DNA of 64,000 nt from Oncomelania hupensis (GCA_036898135.1 CM072519.1:70372750-70436749), one strand, 5' to 3'; shown: positions 1 through 13,007, counted from the first letter of the stretch. A program made the numbers and translations. Notes: generated by a model from the sequence alone, not told the origin.

Positions 1-119
1 ATTGACTAGTGGTTTTTGTACCCTGGCAAGCCAGGGTACACATGATGCTGTTTAAAATGTAGACAGAGAGAACTTTTGTCTGCGAGTTTCATTTGGACGA
101 TGATACCTCCCCATATCCC

Positions 120-430
120 CCTTGATACCTCACCATACCCCCCCCCTGATATCTCCCCGTCCCCCCCCCCATGATGCCTCATCATACCCCCTTGATACCT
201 CCCCGAACCCACTTGATACCTCCCCATACCCCCTTGATTCCTTCCATACCCCCTTGGTTCCTAACTGTACCCTCCTTGATACTTCCCCATTGATCGTTTC
301 GCAGGTATGGATGAAAGGAATCGACCATCACCATACCCCCTTATATATACCCGTATCCCCGTTATGCCTACCCATGCCCCTTTAAACCTACCCGTAGCCC
401 CCTTTTACCTACACGTACCACCCCATCCCG
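120..430. repeat. About 20-bp degenerate C-rich minisatellite
   Basis: CCCCTTGATACCTCCCCATA-like units repeated with heavy divergence. Confidence 0.75.
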
Positions 431-437
431 ATCCTTG

Positions 438-440
438 GTA

Positions 441-531
<91 letters not shown>

Positions 532-653
532 ATATAGAATAATACAAATAGAAATCTGAAAAAACACCAAGGTTTTAAAATAAAATTTGATATAAGATAG
601 TATAATTGTTATTATAAGAATAATAATAATTATTATTATTAGTTTATAAGTAA

Positions 654-751
<98 letters not shown>

Positions 752-835
752 TTGAATATAGAATAATACAAATAGAAATCATAAAAAACACCAAGGTTTT
801 AAAAGAAAATTTGATATAAGATATAATAATAATAA
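438..835. repeat. (TAA)n and (ACT)n arrays with a duplicated 75-bp spacer
   Basis: (TAA)n at 438-528 and 690-752, (ACT)n at 652-691. The stretch ATTGAATATAGAATAATACA...GATATAAGATA occurs twice, at 529-600 and 752-823. Confidence 0.85.
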
Positions 836-955
836 TTTATTATTATTAGTTTATAAAAAAAAATTAAAAAAAAAATAAGGACCGCGTGAGTATCGATCTT
901 GGGTCACCCGAAACCATAGGCGAAAGATTAACCCACTAAGCTACGAAGGATCCAG
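820..955 (-). mobile_element. tRNA-like SINE head with (AAT)n tail
   Basis: On the minus strand CCTTCGTAGCTTAGTGGGTT resembles an A box and AGATCGATACTC a weak B box; a T-rich stretch and AATAATAATAA follow. A degenerate short SINE. Confidence 0.45.
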
Positions 956-1399
956 GAATTTTTTGGTCTATATGGGAAAACATGCTGAAACCTCAATTTG
1001 ATTTTTAATGGAAGCGTGCGGAATGAGGCTATTGCAGTTTGTGGACATTTTGTTTATTTATTTATCTCAGAAACGGTTAAACGTTCGGTAAGGAAATGTC
1101 GGCTATAACGATTTGGGTGGTTTTGAGCACACAGCAGGCCGATCAGCAGCTCTGAGCACCTGCCCAGATCAGCGTCCATAGGAGACAAACTTTATAGTAG
1201 TGGCGAAGAAGGACTTCCGGCTAAGCAATTTATATATATAGATAACTAAATCCTAGTTTTGAAAGAGGCTAATCTTGGTTTTCTCGATGGACCAACACTC
1301 GCTGTGAATATAAGCAGGATAATGGAGGCTGACATGTGTGACCCTGAGGCCCAATAGAACACCTTTTCGTGAACTAAAAAATAATAAAAGAGCACTTAC

Positions 1400-1633
1400 G
1401 GTCTCTCCTGACTTCCGCCAAGTGGGCGGGGTCTCTGAAAAGATGGACTGTGATGATGGTGTCGTAGGGGACGTAGAAACGTCGCAAGTCCTCGGCCCCC
1501 ACCGACTGCACCACGAAAGGCTGGGCATCGTAGTCTAGCAGCAACTGAGCGAACCGCTTGGCGAAGTATTCTTTGTAATCCATGTATTGAGTCCCCCGCA
1601 GCTGGACTTCTGAGATCATGAAGGTGTTGTACA
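1400..1633 (-). CDS. Gene B exon, domain 2
   Basis: The acceptor TTGCTGCAG is followed by two bases completing a codon and 77 codons (YNTFMISEVQLRGTQYMDYK...), with donor GACC|GTAAGT in phase 1. It corresponds to gene A exons 4 and 5 together, ending at the same phase. The following exon is not recognisable between 1 and 1399. Confidence 0.8.
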
Positions 1634-1749
1634 CTGCAGCAACAAAACAATGATACTGTACTACATTGGTAGCCCTAAACTAATCAAGGTTGTAATCACC
1701 ATCGATCGTCGACTGCAGCGACAACAGCAGTTGAAGCAGCAGCAGCAAC

Positions 1750-1785
<36 letters not shown>

Positions 1786-1906
1786 CTGTTGATGGCGATG
1801 ATGATGATTACGATGATGAAGATGATGATGATGAAGACGATGATGATGTTGCTGTTGATGATGATGGCGATGATGATGATGGTGATGATGATGATAATGA
1901 TAATGT

Positions 1907-1993
<87 letters not shown>
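1750..1993. repeat. (GAT)n microsatellite in gene B intron
   Basis: A long interrupted (GAT)n fills most of the 398-bp intron between gene B exons 2218-2032 and 1633-1400. Confidence 0.95.
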
Positions 1994-2031
1994 GACAAAC
2001 GACGATAATGATGAACAAACGTGTAACACAC

Positions 2032-2218
2032 AGTGTTCATTTGGAGGTGTGTAGTATCTGACGACGGTCCAAGCCTCACAGTTGCCAGCAGGTGCAGGGA
2101 AGTCAGGTTGCTTCATGCGGTCATCGCTGACGAAGAACGTTCTGGCGTCTTTAATGGAGTGAAACCAGAACACTACCGTTGCCTCCTCCAAACGAGCATT
2201 GGGGTTCATATCCCAGAT
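2032..2218 (-). CDS. Gene B exon, second half of domain 1
   Basis: The acceptor GATGGTTTAG is followed by ATC TGG GAT ATG and the sequence NPNARLEEATVVFWFHSIKD. At the position where gene A has its donor there is no GT. The next usable site, ACT|GTGTGT at 2032, is 12 nt further on and preserves phase 1, so I place the end there. The (GAT)n array of the following 398-bp intron lies just beyond. Confidence 0.65.
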
Positions 2219-2514
2219 CTAAACCATCAAAGAAAGACACAAATCATAATAAGAACTCGGTGTTCCCAACTGAGGCGTTATAGTTCATGATAATCCAGTG
2301 ATTGTCAACTAACACTTTTCCCATAATAATAAATATTTTACTTGAACTGACCGGTTCAAATACAGTTCTTAAAAAACGTAATCACTGCTACTGCTAGACA
2401 TATGCCCACCGATCAATTGTTCAATATAGACTAATATTAGAATATAGACAATATTAGACAGAGTTATGCCTAAACATGTACAAATGCAAGAACTGTTTGG
2501 ATGGTGTAAACATA

Positions 2515-3168
2515 ATGCACTGATACAGAGAAACAGGAAATGCACTGATACAGAGAAACAGTAAATGCACTGATACAGAGAAACAGTCAATGCACTGATA
2601 CAGAGAAACAGTCAATGCACTGATACAGAGAAACAGGAAATGCACTGATACAAAGAAACAGTAAATGCACTGATACAAAGAAACAGTAAATGCACTGATA
2701 CAGAGAAACAGTAAATGCACTGATACAGAGAAACAGTCAATGCACTGATACAGAGAAACAGTCAATGCACTGATACAGAGAAACAGTAAATGCATTGATA
2801 CAGAGAAACAGTCAATGCACTGATACAGAGAAACAGTCAATGCACTGATACAGAGAAACAGGAAATGCACTGATACAGAGAAACAGGAAATGCACTGATA
2901 CAAAGAAACAGTAAATGCACTGATACAGAGAAACAGGAAATGCACTGATACAGAGAAACAGGAAATGCACTGATACAGAGAAACAGGAAATGCACTGATA
3001 CAGAGAAACGGGAAATGCACTGATACAGAGAAACAGGAAATGCACTGATACAGAGAAACAGGAAATGCACTGATACAGAGAAACAGTAAATGCACTGATA
3101 CAGAGAAACAGTAAATGCACTGATACAGAGAAATAGTTAATGCACTGATACAGAGAAACAGTTAATGC
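2515..3168. repeat. 25-bp minisatellite, about 26 copies
   Basis: Unit TGCACTGATACAGAGAAACA plus five bases (GGAAA, GTAAA or GTCAA). It lies in the gene B intron between exons 3343 and 2218. Its translation gives long repetitive open frames that are not genes. Confidence 0.95.
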
Positions 3169-3342
3169 ACTGACCAGCCATGCAGATGAACGGACGAACA
3201 CTAGGACAGACCTTCAGACATGCGTTCACACAGACTATCAACAGCCCATAAATATAGCAACTCACAAACCAACCAGCCCGACAATCCATTTAATAAACAC
3301 CCAAACAGTCAACCCAACATCCAACTAAACAGCTAAACATAC

Positions 3343-3483
3343 CTTTCTGGCGATGCCAACGAAGCGACCCCCTAAGTTAGTGATGGCTCTTTTGGCTCTG
3401 ACCACCGCCTGTTCCACCACGCCCACGGCCGTCCCGTTGTTGGTGGCGAATTTGATAAACATGTACACCCCATCCTCTGGCCC
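3343..3483 (-). CDS. Gene B exon, first half of domain 1
   Basis: The acceptor GATGTTCAG is followed by 47 codons (GPEDGVYMFIKFATNNGTAV...) and the donor AAG|GTATGT, phase 0 at both ends. It aligns with gene A exon 2 (GQVLVIMRYKNEMDRR). Confidence 0.8.
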
Positions 3484-3567
3484 CTGAACATCACAAACAG
3501 TCAGTGATCGGGACTGTCATTAGTTAACAGCGTCTTTAAGGGATTAAACGTGCAGCCAGCAGCTCTC

Positions 3568-3885
3568 TTTGTCCTATCCTATCCTATCCTGTCCTGTCCC
3601 GTAACCCGGACGTCGTAGGGGCACCACAGATGATCGTTTAACCAGCATACTCCATCTCTCTCTGTCCTCAGCAGCCCCGATGGCTTCGCTCAGTGTCAAA
3701 CCAGTCCATTCTCGAATGTTGTCCTCCCACCTCTTTTTCGGTCTCCCTCTTCTTCTACCTCCTTGCACTGTGCCTTGCAGAATAGTCTTTGCAAGGCCTG
3801 ATGATCTGGTGACGTGGCCATACCATCGGAGTTTCCGTTTCTTCACCACTGTGAGCAGGTCATCGTGTTGTCCAATGGCTTGTCT
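3568..3885 (-). mobile_element. RTE-like LINE 3' fragment
   Basis: A 5'-truncated copy of the C-terminal end (KLRWYGHVTRSSGLAK...) with the tail CCTATCCTATCC at 3570-3600 when read on the plus strand. It lies in the gene B intron between 3483 and 5173. The frame is still open. Confidence 0.85.
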
Positions 3886-4099
3886 TTGTACTGCAGCTAT
3901 TACAGGACTGGCAGTCATTTTATGAGATTTCAACTGACAAAGTTAAACGTAAAAACCTTCTGTGTTGGCAAAGCAAGACCCTTGAAAAAGGATTGCTCTC
4001 CGAACTTTCCGGCCCTAAGCTACGTAATGAGATGTCAATCGTAGATTGTAAACACAATTAGGCAATAAAACTGTGTGAAGAATGAATTGAATGTATTAA

Positions 4100-4625
4100 T
4101 AATAATAATAATACAGTTGATTTATATAGCGTGGTACCCCAACAGACATGGGCTCGCCACGCTTTACAATGCACTAAAAAGCAATAATATTAAAACCAAA
4201 TAAAATATGTAAAACAAAAACATGCCTAGTAAAAAATTGCTAAACCAGGAGTATGTACATTAATTAACAGTAGACACACACACACGCACACACACACACA
4301 CAGACGCATGAGCGCCTGGCCAAAGTACATGTCCACAATAAAAACATTCATTATCACATCATTTAACAAAGCAAAACAACTATTAAAAAAAAATTATACA
4401 CCTTAAAAAACAAAACATAAGATTGTAAACATTTCTTAAGACAGTAAAATACAATGAAAGGACATGAATCACAACATTAAAAAGGACTGGACTCAACTAA
4501 AACAGATACATTTCACTAAACTAGTGTTATAAAAGAACTTGGACGACATTGGTAAATACCCTTATATAAAATTAATAGATGACCTTCAACACGGACACAA
4601 GCATTCACCGCGAGGTAACAGTTTA
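4100..4625 (-). repeat. 0.5-kb dispersed repeat, copy 2
   Basis: Reverse-oriented counterpart of 28047-28560. On the minus strand it ends GGGGTACCACGCTATATAAA and then runs into (ATT)n at 4100-4112. It lies in an intron of gene B. The shared core contains a (CA)n tract at 4275-4301. Confidence 0.75.
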
Positions 4626-5170
4626 AAACTGGGCAGTAGACTGGATGTAAGCAGGAGGAAGAATTGTGATGTTCGTTAGTTCAATCAGTGGGAAAATAAT
4701 GCTTGAAAAGATGTGTTTTGAGTGCTTTCTTGAAAGTCTGCGTGGATGCAATACTACGAATGTTAGCTGGCAGCATAAGCTACAGTCATTTACGTTAACC
4801 TGCCCTATAAATATACCTTGTGCCAGTTATTCCGTCTGTTTAGTTCTGCTCTGTAGGTCGTTGCCTGTTGAATAGACAAAAATAATTGTGTCCTCAACAT
4901 CACCACCAACACCAAAACAATCATCATGCGATGTTTTTATCATCAGTCTTCAAGATTATCAGCACTGTCGTCAACACTCTCATCGTAATCATCATCAATG
5001 CCATCGTCGTCGTCCTCATCATCGTCGTCGTCATCATCATCATCGTCATCAATGTCAACATTATCATCATCGTTGCTACCTTTAGTGGTGATAGTAGGCT
5101 ACCAATGGGAAAACAGATATTTCAACACTTCACTGACTGACCAACTGACTTAGTATAAAGGTATTGACTT
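4626..5170. other. Gene B intron sequence with CAT-rich tract
   Basis: Apart from (CAT)n-like sequence at 4890-5085 I see no exon or element here. Confidence 0.6.
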
Positions 5171-5172
5171 AC

Positions 5173-5256
5173 ATTGGCCCCTCTCTCCATGTATTTCTTA
5201 TCCAGGTCCGGATCGTAAAACCCATCCATGGTGTGTGTGTATGTGGATACACCTCT
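5173..5256 (-). CDS. Gene B start-codon exon
   Basis: After the TTTCCTGCAG acceptor come 27 nt of leader and ATG at 5229, then 19 codons (MDGFYDPDLDKKYMERGAN), with donor AAT|GTAAGT in phase 0. The acceptor means at least one upstream non-coding exon exists. Confidence 0.75.
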
Positions 5257-6244
5257 CTGCAGGAAAGGGCACAACAAATAAGGCAAACAAAAACAATCAT
5301 TAGTTGATAGATCAAATGAAAAATATCTAATTACAAATGATTTCGCAGACGCCTTACAGGGGACATTATTACAACTAAATTGGGGAGAGAGATACGACAG
5401 ACAAACAGACAGAGAATGTGGGACAGACAGACAGAGACATACGGGCAGTGAAAGAGATAGACTAGCAGACTAACAGAGGAAAAATACGGCCATTAGGGTA
5501 CACAAACAAATCGGACCAACCGAGAAAAAAAAATCTGTGACGATGATTTATTTCCATACTTAAAGTTCCAGAGCTTTACAAAATGTGGAATGGCCATTTC
5601 GGCAGTGAAATCTGTGCAGCTTATAAATACAACAGTCCAACACTATTAGTAATACTAGCCATAACTGCTTAAGGAACATTAGACACGATCAAAAGAAGCA
5701 GCATGCAATCCTATTGTCCACTGTCCGCTGTCTATAGCAGATCGAAGAAAAAGAAAAAAACAACAAAAATCGCGCCTCTATGCCAAATGCGTATATATGA
5801 CAGAAAGTGATATCACAACAGCTAATGGTGTGCACACACATAACAATGACCGGGCGTTGAAAGACTATCAATGTGTATGAAATGATATCATTAGCGATGA
5901 CGGGTGTGAAGAAAATATAAAACGCTATCATATCATATCTATCATAAAGCGGGCAGCCAGAAACGCGTCAACGTTGAAAGATTGTTCATCGCTTCTTATC
6001 GCATGTTTGTTGATACGTATGCTTTGGCCATTTAGAGCGTGAGTTTAAATGCGCGCTTTTCTCTTTTGATGACTGAAGCGTGATTGATTAAAATGTCAGT
6101 GAATTGTACACCGTGATATCTAACAACGAGAGTATTACAGAAGTGTGTCTAATATCACAGACGTGAAAAGACGTTAAATTAAATGTAAAAAATTACAAAA
6201 TAAGAAGAAGGAAGAGGAGAAGACAAGCAACGAAAAAAATAAGG
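5257..6244. other. Intron or intergenic, nothing recognised
   Basis: AT-rich, with a short CAGA-rich stretch at 5395-5480. No coding or repeat signature recognised. Confidence 0.6.
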
Positions 6245-7194
<950 letters not shown>

Positions 7195-7195
<1 letters not shown>

Positions 7196-7245
7196 TTGTT
7201 TATTTTTATAGCGCAAAACCAAACTTAAATCTGCTCTAAGCGCTC
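7195..7245 (-). mobile_element. SINE-like TATAGCGC tail next to (TAG)n
   Basis: On the minus strand AGCGCTTAGAGCAGATTTAA runs through TTTTGCGCTATAAAAATAAA directly into the 675-bp (CTA)n array. Only the tail is recognisable. Confidence 0.5.
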
Positions 7246-7273
7246 GCACACACACACACACATACACACACCT

Positions 7274-7322
<49 letters not shown>

Positions 7323-7979
7323 CTCGCAACAATAAATATGTAAACAATGTGGTAAAACGTTATAAGATAAAACAGTTGAACCATGTAAGGAATAATACAA
7401 ACGTCACATCTAACAACAACAAACATCTGACCAAACGGTAAAACGTTATAAGATAAAACACCGTTAAAGATCATAACAAATAATTTAAAAAAACATCACA
7501 TCTTAGTATAAAAAGGCATGTTTAAAGAGAGACACACACACATACATGCACACACAGGCAGGCGCACACACATACATGCACACACAGGCATGCACACACA
7601 TACATACACACAGGCGCACACAAAGAATGACATCAGCATTAAGACTCAATAATGAACCAATGATAAAAATAGCTTACAGTAAAAAGTACTACTTAGTGAC
7701 ACGGGAAAAATATGTAATATGACAGTAATTAAAACAATATTCAAAAGCCCTACATAGCTTATGCACATTACTTGTATAAACCAAAGTATCATATAACTAA
7801 AACTAATTACAAACCACACAGTGCCAACCCCAATAAACATTTTTTTTTTAAAAAGACGTGTACAGGCAGTAAAGCATTTAAACCAACAACATTACACAAA
7901 AGACATTGATAGAACACACACACACATACATACACACACATACATACACACACATACATGCACACACATACATACACAC

Positions 7980-8310
7980 ACAAGTATGTAAAACACCAAG
8001 ACTGGGTTTTAGTAAAAATGCAAGAATCGGAAAGTGATTTTTTGACGGAAAGAACGCAAACTTACTCTAGAAATGTAAGAACTTTCTTGCAAAATTTTCC
8101 GAAAATTGACTGGATTTTCTCCGTCCCGGATAGAGCACTCCCTTGTACTTAAAACACTCTCATGCGCTACAACTGCACTCCCATGCACTAAAAGAGCACT
8201 CCTGTGTACTTAGAAAAAAGTGGGTGGCTGGAAAACTCTGGGTGACTAATACACACACCCATTTCCTGCATAAAAAGCAAGGTTAGTCACCCATTTCAAG
8301 GCTTATACCT
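7980..8310 (+). repeat. Dispersed repeat, plus copy (AAACTCTGGGTGACTAATACA family)
   Basis: Matches the reverse complement of 50985-51390 over most of its length, including CACTCCCATGCACTAAAAGA and the stretch GGTTAGTCACCCATTTCAAG. It is flanked by CA-rich microsatellites. Non-coding. Confidence 0.7.
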
Positions 8311-8379
8311 CCGCACATACATACACACACATACATACACACACATACATACACACACACGCACGCACACCACTATTCA

Positions 8380-8870
8380 ATACTATTCTGGTTCTAAAAG
8401 TGTTTAGTAAAGAGATTGGTTTTGAGGTTCTTTTTGAAGAGACTTGGAGTACCGTAGGTTGGAGGGCAAGAGTTTTCAAAAGAGTTTCGGCAAACACAAA
8501 GAAAGATCTCCTGCCAAAGGACTCAAGTGAATACCTAGGAATTGAGAGGAGAGCTGAATCTTGTGAACGGAGTGATCGAGCAGGTTGCTAGGGGAAGAGA
8601 AGTTATGAAAGATAGGAAGGACAGGAATCAGTGTGCAGACATTGAAAGCAAAGAGAAGCAACTTTGTAATCAATATGAGTCTTTACAGGCAACCAGTGTA
8701 AGGTTTTCAGAGCGGAAGTTGCACTTAGAATGACGAGGTTGACGAAGGACGAGGCGAGCAGCATGGTTCTGAATGTGCTGGAATGTGGAAAGTTTATTAT
8801 CAAGAAGGCCTGGCAAAAGTGAGTTACTGTAATCAAGTCGAGAAAGAACGAAAGAGGCAGCAAGGTTGTT
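8380..8870 (-). mobile_element. L2/CR1-like LINE 3' fragment
   Basis: On the minus strand LKTLHWLPVKTHIDYKVASL is readable at 8863-8603, followed in other frames by SLPSQ-like and FKKNLKTN-like remnants typical of the L2/CR1 reverse transcriptase C-terminus. Several frameshifts; inactive. It ends in a (TG)n/(CA)n tract at about 8300-8365. Confidence 0.65.
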
Positions 8871-8894
8871 GGTGGCGTCTATAATAAGAAACTG

Positions 8895-8981
8895 GTAGTA
8901 GAAGTAGTAGTAGTAGTAGTGGTAGTAGTAGTAGTGGTAGCAGTAGCAGTAGTAGTAGTAGTAGTGGTAGTAGTAGTAGTA

Positions 8982-9021
<40 letters not shown>

Positions 9022-9146
9022 TAGTAGTAGTAGTGGTAGTAGTAGTAGTAGTAGTGGTGGTAGTAGTAGTAGTAGTAGTGGTGGTAGTAGTAGTAGCAGT
9101 AGCAGTAGTGGTAGTAGTAGTAGTAGTGGTAGTAGTAGTAGTAGTA

Positions 9147-9186
<40 letters not shown>

Positions 9187-9269
9187 TAGTAATAGTAGAA
9201 GTAGTAGTAGTAGTACTAGTAGTGGTAGTAGTAGTGGTGTTAGTGGTAGTTGTAGTTGTAGTTGTAGTA

Positions 9270-9345
<76 letters not shown>

Positions 9346-9355
9346 TGGTAGTAAG
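8895..9355. repeat. (TAG/TGG)n microsatellite, about 460 bp
   Basis: Interrupted GTA/GTG trinucleotide repeats next to the L2-like LINE fragment. Confidence 0.95.
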
Positions 9356-9359
9356 CTTA

Positions 9360-10260
9360 GTAGCAAAGAAAAAAGAACAAACAGCTACGACGAAGACAGC
9401 AATTATAGACAACGTCAATTTACCGTCACCACCAAAAAATAACAACAAAAAATAACAAACAGACCTTATTATGTGCAAATATAACCTTAGTTCGTCACAG
9501 ACATGTGGCCCATTCCTCACTTGCAATTATCTGTCAGCTTACTGCACAATGACATCATTATTAATCATTACTTTATTCCTGTAAGCTTCATTGGCCATCC
9601 TTTGCCTTCAATTAACTACCAGTGTTAGTAGATGTGTTCACTGCACCCACTCCACTCTCAGCAGATTACAGGTAGCCAAAGTTCTGCCCGTGTTTGGATA
9701 AGACCGCTGAACTAATGACTACCGGTTCCGTTCAACATTCCTCCCTCTCACTAAACTGTCAATTAAACCACAGACTATACCCAGACGGACAACTCATATA
9801 TATAATATAAGAGTTATAAGAGGAGGAGTAGAAGAAGAATAAGGAGGAGGGGGAAGAGCAGGAGAAGAAGGAGGAGGAGAAGAAGATCAACAACAACAAC
9901 AACAACAGCAACAACCGCAACAGCAACAGCAGGTACATGTACATCTCCACAGAAGAACACTAGACAGACATGCCGACACACAGAGAGAATTATATTCCTT
10001 TTTCTTCTTCATAAAATCCTTGGTTCATGATAACAACAGTCCTGTAATGGATTTCTGCACTGCCTATTGTGGTAGGCCTACGTACACCCTTATCTCCAAG
10101 CCCACGCAGCTGTATTGTGTGTGCCATTATCGTCAATCCAAAGCCGTCAAGGTAAAAACACTTGTTCACTAAGTCTTGTGCTAAGGTTTGAAAGTGTCTC
10201 AGCTTGGAGAGCGATCCATTCTGGCCCTAGCCCGCCACACCCCACACACCCCACACACCT
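9360..10260. other. No gene seen
   Basis: Mixed unique sequence with an A/G-rich tract and (CAA)n/(CAG)n at 9830-9930. Ends where the SINE head begins. Confidence 0.6.
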
Positions 10261-10404
10261 CCTGCCCTCATAGCTCAGTGGATAGAGTGCTGGTTTGTTA
10301 TGCCGAAGGTCGCGGGTTCAAATCCCCGCAAGGGACACATACTTTGAGGCCACCAAAGGTTTTCTCCGGGTACTCCGGTGTCCTCTCTCCCTTCAATCAT
10401 GGTA

Positions 10405-11918
10405 CAGTGGAACCTCCGGTATCCGGCTCTCTGGTATACGACTCCCTCCGTTATGTGACCTGAAAACTTCTGACGGATTCACTTCCAATAATAGGGATCT
10501 TTCGAAAGCGGGTGAAAGTGAAAGTGAATGTGAATCGGGACTACTTATTGTTGTGACGTCAGCAATTTATGTGACGCTTTAACTTCCCGTGGTGAAAGGT
10601 CACGAAGTCTGCCTACCACAAGGAATAAAACTTCGTGGAAAACCTGATTTCCACGAACTAATGTTAGTGAGTACATTTTGGTTATTAAATCGTTTGTAAA
10701 ATGTCCAAAAATGATTTGAATTTGTATATGGTACATTACTCAACCATTTTAGAAGGAATAATGGGGATCTAAACTCGGTCTCAGACTTAAAACGTATTTT
10801 CAAACGAGCTACTGAAAAGCCGTCATGGCTGTCTAGAATCTATCTATTCTGTATCACCAATCAGCAGTCCAAAAACTGTTTTATGTGACAAAAATGAAAC
10901 TCGAAGCTAGAATGTAAAATATCTTCAATGTTAGAGCACTAATCCATCTTTAAAGTTCAACCTAATCGTTACATTCGTGTCAAATCATGATTTGTTAGAA
11001 GAAGCCTTACGTAGGCATAATAGTGCTCTGCCTCTGGGCCTGCCCTGTGTGTGCTCAATAAAATCACAACGAAACTAGGTGCTGGAATCGAAAGCGCACA
11101 GAAACACGTTCGTTTCGTTTCGTAACGCGGCGTAAGAATCTCCCGGCGTGCCTCTCGTTGGACGAAACGAACACACAATCACTTTCACTTTTACCCGTTC
11201 CGAAAGACCCCTAATAAATGACCTCTCGTATGCGACAACCTCGTTTATACGACCATATATATGTCTTAAGCCCTTTATACGACCGTCTTAGGGCAATTTA
11301 AAAGAGATATCAGTTAATTTGCTGTCTGTACCTTTCGTTTTTTCTCTCATGTTAGTGTACGCCTGCTGCTGTCTGCTATTTCCGGTTCGCAAATAAGGGA
11401 CACTACTCGCCTACACTGGCTGTCAAAATGGCGTCGCGCAACGTTTTGAGTTTGGCAGAGAGAATGAAAGTGATTGAAAGAAGTGAAAATGGGGAGAGTT
11501 GTTTTGTCTATTGCAAGAAGTTTAGACGTTGGGAAGACCCAAATTCAGCTCATCATAAAGGATAAGGAATCTGTGAAACTACGATGGGAGAGTGGAAAAA
11601 GTGGCGAAAAGGGAAACATCGAAACTGAGTCTGAGAGCTTCTGCACTGACAGACTTGGATGAACGCGTCTGGCAGTGGTTCGACTGTTTTCTATTTTTGA
11701 AGTTGTGAATAAAAGACAAAGCTAAAAATGAAACATGTTTTACAGTTTCCTTTGTCAGAGAATACATGCTGGTGAGTGTGAAAATTATGACTACATACCC
11801 CTCCGAGCCTGACCCCCCTCTCCCCCCACCCCACCCCTTGTTTCCGGTATAAGACCACCTCTATTATAAGACCGTTTTTTCTCAGATTTTGGACGGTCGT
11901 ATACCGGAGGATCCACTG
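10405..11918 (+). mobile_element. Fossil Tigger/pogo-like DNA transposon
   Basis: The terminal inverted repeats begin CAGTGGAACCTCCGGTAT (left) and CAGTGGATCCTCCGGTAT (right, reverse strand), and the element is flanked by TA on both sides (10403-10404, 11919-11920). Inside, at 11428-11690, a broken transposase N-terminus is readable in three frames: MASRNVLSLAERMKVIERSE, then VGKTQIQLIIKDKESVKLRW, then LTDLDERVWQWF, the CENP-B-like helix-turn-helix region of this family. The catalytic domain is absent, so it is non-autonomous. It sits inside a tRNA-derived SINE. Confidence 0.85.
11428..11690 (+). pseudogene. Tigger/pogo transposase N-terminal remnant
   Basis: The DNA-binding half of a pogo-type transposase is spread over three frames, so at least two indels have occurred. 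The ATG at 11428 begins MASRNVLSLAERMKV. There is no DDE domain downstream before the right inverted repeat. Confidence 0.75.
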
Positions 11919-12034
11919 TATTGGGTGACGTCTTTCAAAATTTTCAATTTAAATTTCAAACTTTACTTCTTTGCCTCACTTCCATGTTTGGTAAAATGCG
12001 TCCAGAAATTAAACCACCACACAAGTCATTGTTG

Positions 12035-12110
12035 TTATAGCACACTCACTCATCAGCTTGAACAGCTAATCAAGGCGCTGGTCAGTATTACAATCCCAGT
12101 CCACCGGTTA
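12035..12110 (-). mobile_element. Degenerate SINE tail (second family)
   Basis: On the minus strand CCAGCGCCTTGATTAGCTGT and a diverged GTGCTATAACAAC end resemble the same SINE tail. An old copy. Confidence 0.45.
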
Positions 12111-12837
12111 ACGACGCCAAATAAGGCGCCACACTGGCTGTACTGGGGAACTTGGATAGGAATATCTCCCTGACCAAACGTCGCTCATTGCTGCAGTCAA
12201 ACGCCGAGGACAGCTGAGCCCCGAGATTGATCTACGTAAACTATGTTGGAGTCTGTCATCTACCCCTCTGACAGAATAACTGGCTTCTTCAACGTACCCT
12301 TGCAACCACACGGGTGGGGGCAGTGAACTCGTATGGATACACAGACTTTTATTGAAGACAAATCAGTCGCTGCCACCTAGAATGAAGACGACGACTGGTT
12401 ATATCGGGAGTTAAAATAGTCCGTTGTCTGTGCCTCATTGTACCCCACTACAACACAAATGGAAGCACGGGATTTCCCAGGCTTTATTGTTTTATCTCCA
12501 TGACCTTGACTTTGAAGAGACCAATCACTTGCTGTGAAACACTTGCAATGGCGTAGCTAAGACTAGATTGTTTCTCTCCTGGGTTGTCCGGGAATTTATT
12601 CCCTAAAGCCTTTGGTCCTACGTGTACACAGAAATTAAGTATTATACAAACATTTTTCTTTGTTCTACATCTGACATTGTGCGTTTTTAGTAATTGTATC
12701 AACGATCTTTGTTATTTATAAAATTTACATAAAACTCTGTCTTTCTTTGTCTCTGTCTGTCTATCTTTGTCTCTGTCTGTCTATCTTTGTCTCTCTCTCT
12801 GTCTGACTGTCTCTTTGTGTCTGTCTCTGTTTGTCTC
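12111..12837. other. No gene seen
   Basis: Unique sequence with a CTGTCT-rich tract at 12740-12838. Confidence 0.6.
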
Positions 12838-12968
12838 TGTCACGTCACCCTAGTATGTGCCGTGAGCGTTCAGCCCAAACAGCGAGTGAGGGGATACAAA
12901 CTCAAAAGAAACTAACACAAAATGCCAGATGAACAATCACACTCTTTTATTCAACAATAAACACACAC

Positions 12969-13007
<39 letters not shown>

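Larger units (their letters stand above)
1400..5256 (-). other. Gene B: paralogue of gene A, 3' end outside window
   Basis: The coding exons are 5229-5173, 3483-3343, 2218-2032 and 1633-1400. They join in phase (0, 0, 1, then 1 at the edge) to 206 codons plus one base. The protein parallels gene A through both ferredoxin-like domains; only the C-terminal exon is missing and is expected left of position 1. Exon 1633-1400 covers gene A exons 4 and 5 without an intron. Introns hold a 25-bp minisatellite, an RTE-like LINE fragment, a copy of the 0.5-kb dispersed repeat and a (GAT)n array. Function unknown. Confidence 0.7.
10265..12000 (+). mobile_element. tRNA-derived SINE split by the Tigger element
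   Basis: The tRNA-like head is at 10266-10335 (A box TAGCTCAGTGGATAGAG, B box GGGTTCAAATCC), then TTTTCTCCGGGTACTCCGGT, until 10402. After the transposon the body resumes at 11919 (TATTGGGTGACG...TTCAAAATTTT), matching the SINE at 31612-31930. The anticodon stem is imperfect, so this is not a functional tRNA gene. Confidence 0.65.

Noticed and set aside
2454..3201. Open frames made of repeated FSVSVH/LYQCI units
   Set aside because: They follow the 25-bp minisatellite in different frames; no start context and no conserved protein.
10266..10340. Possible tRNA-Asn-like gene
   Set aside because: The A and B boxes are good but the anticodon and acceptor stems do not pair properly, and SINE sequence follows.
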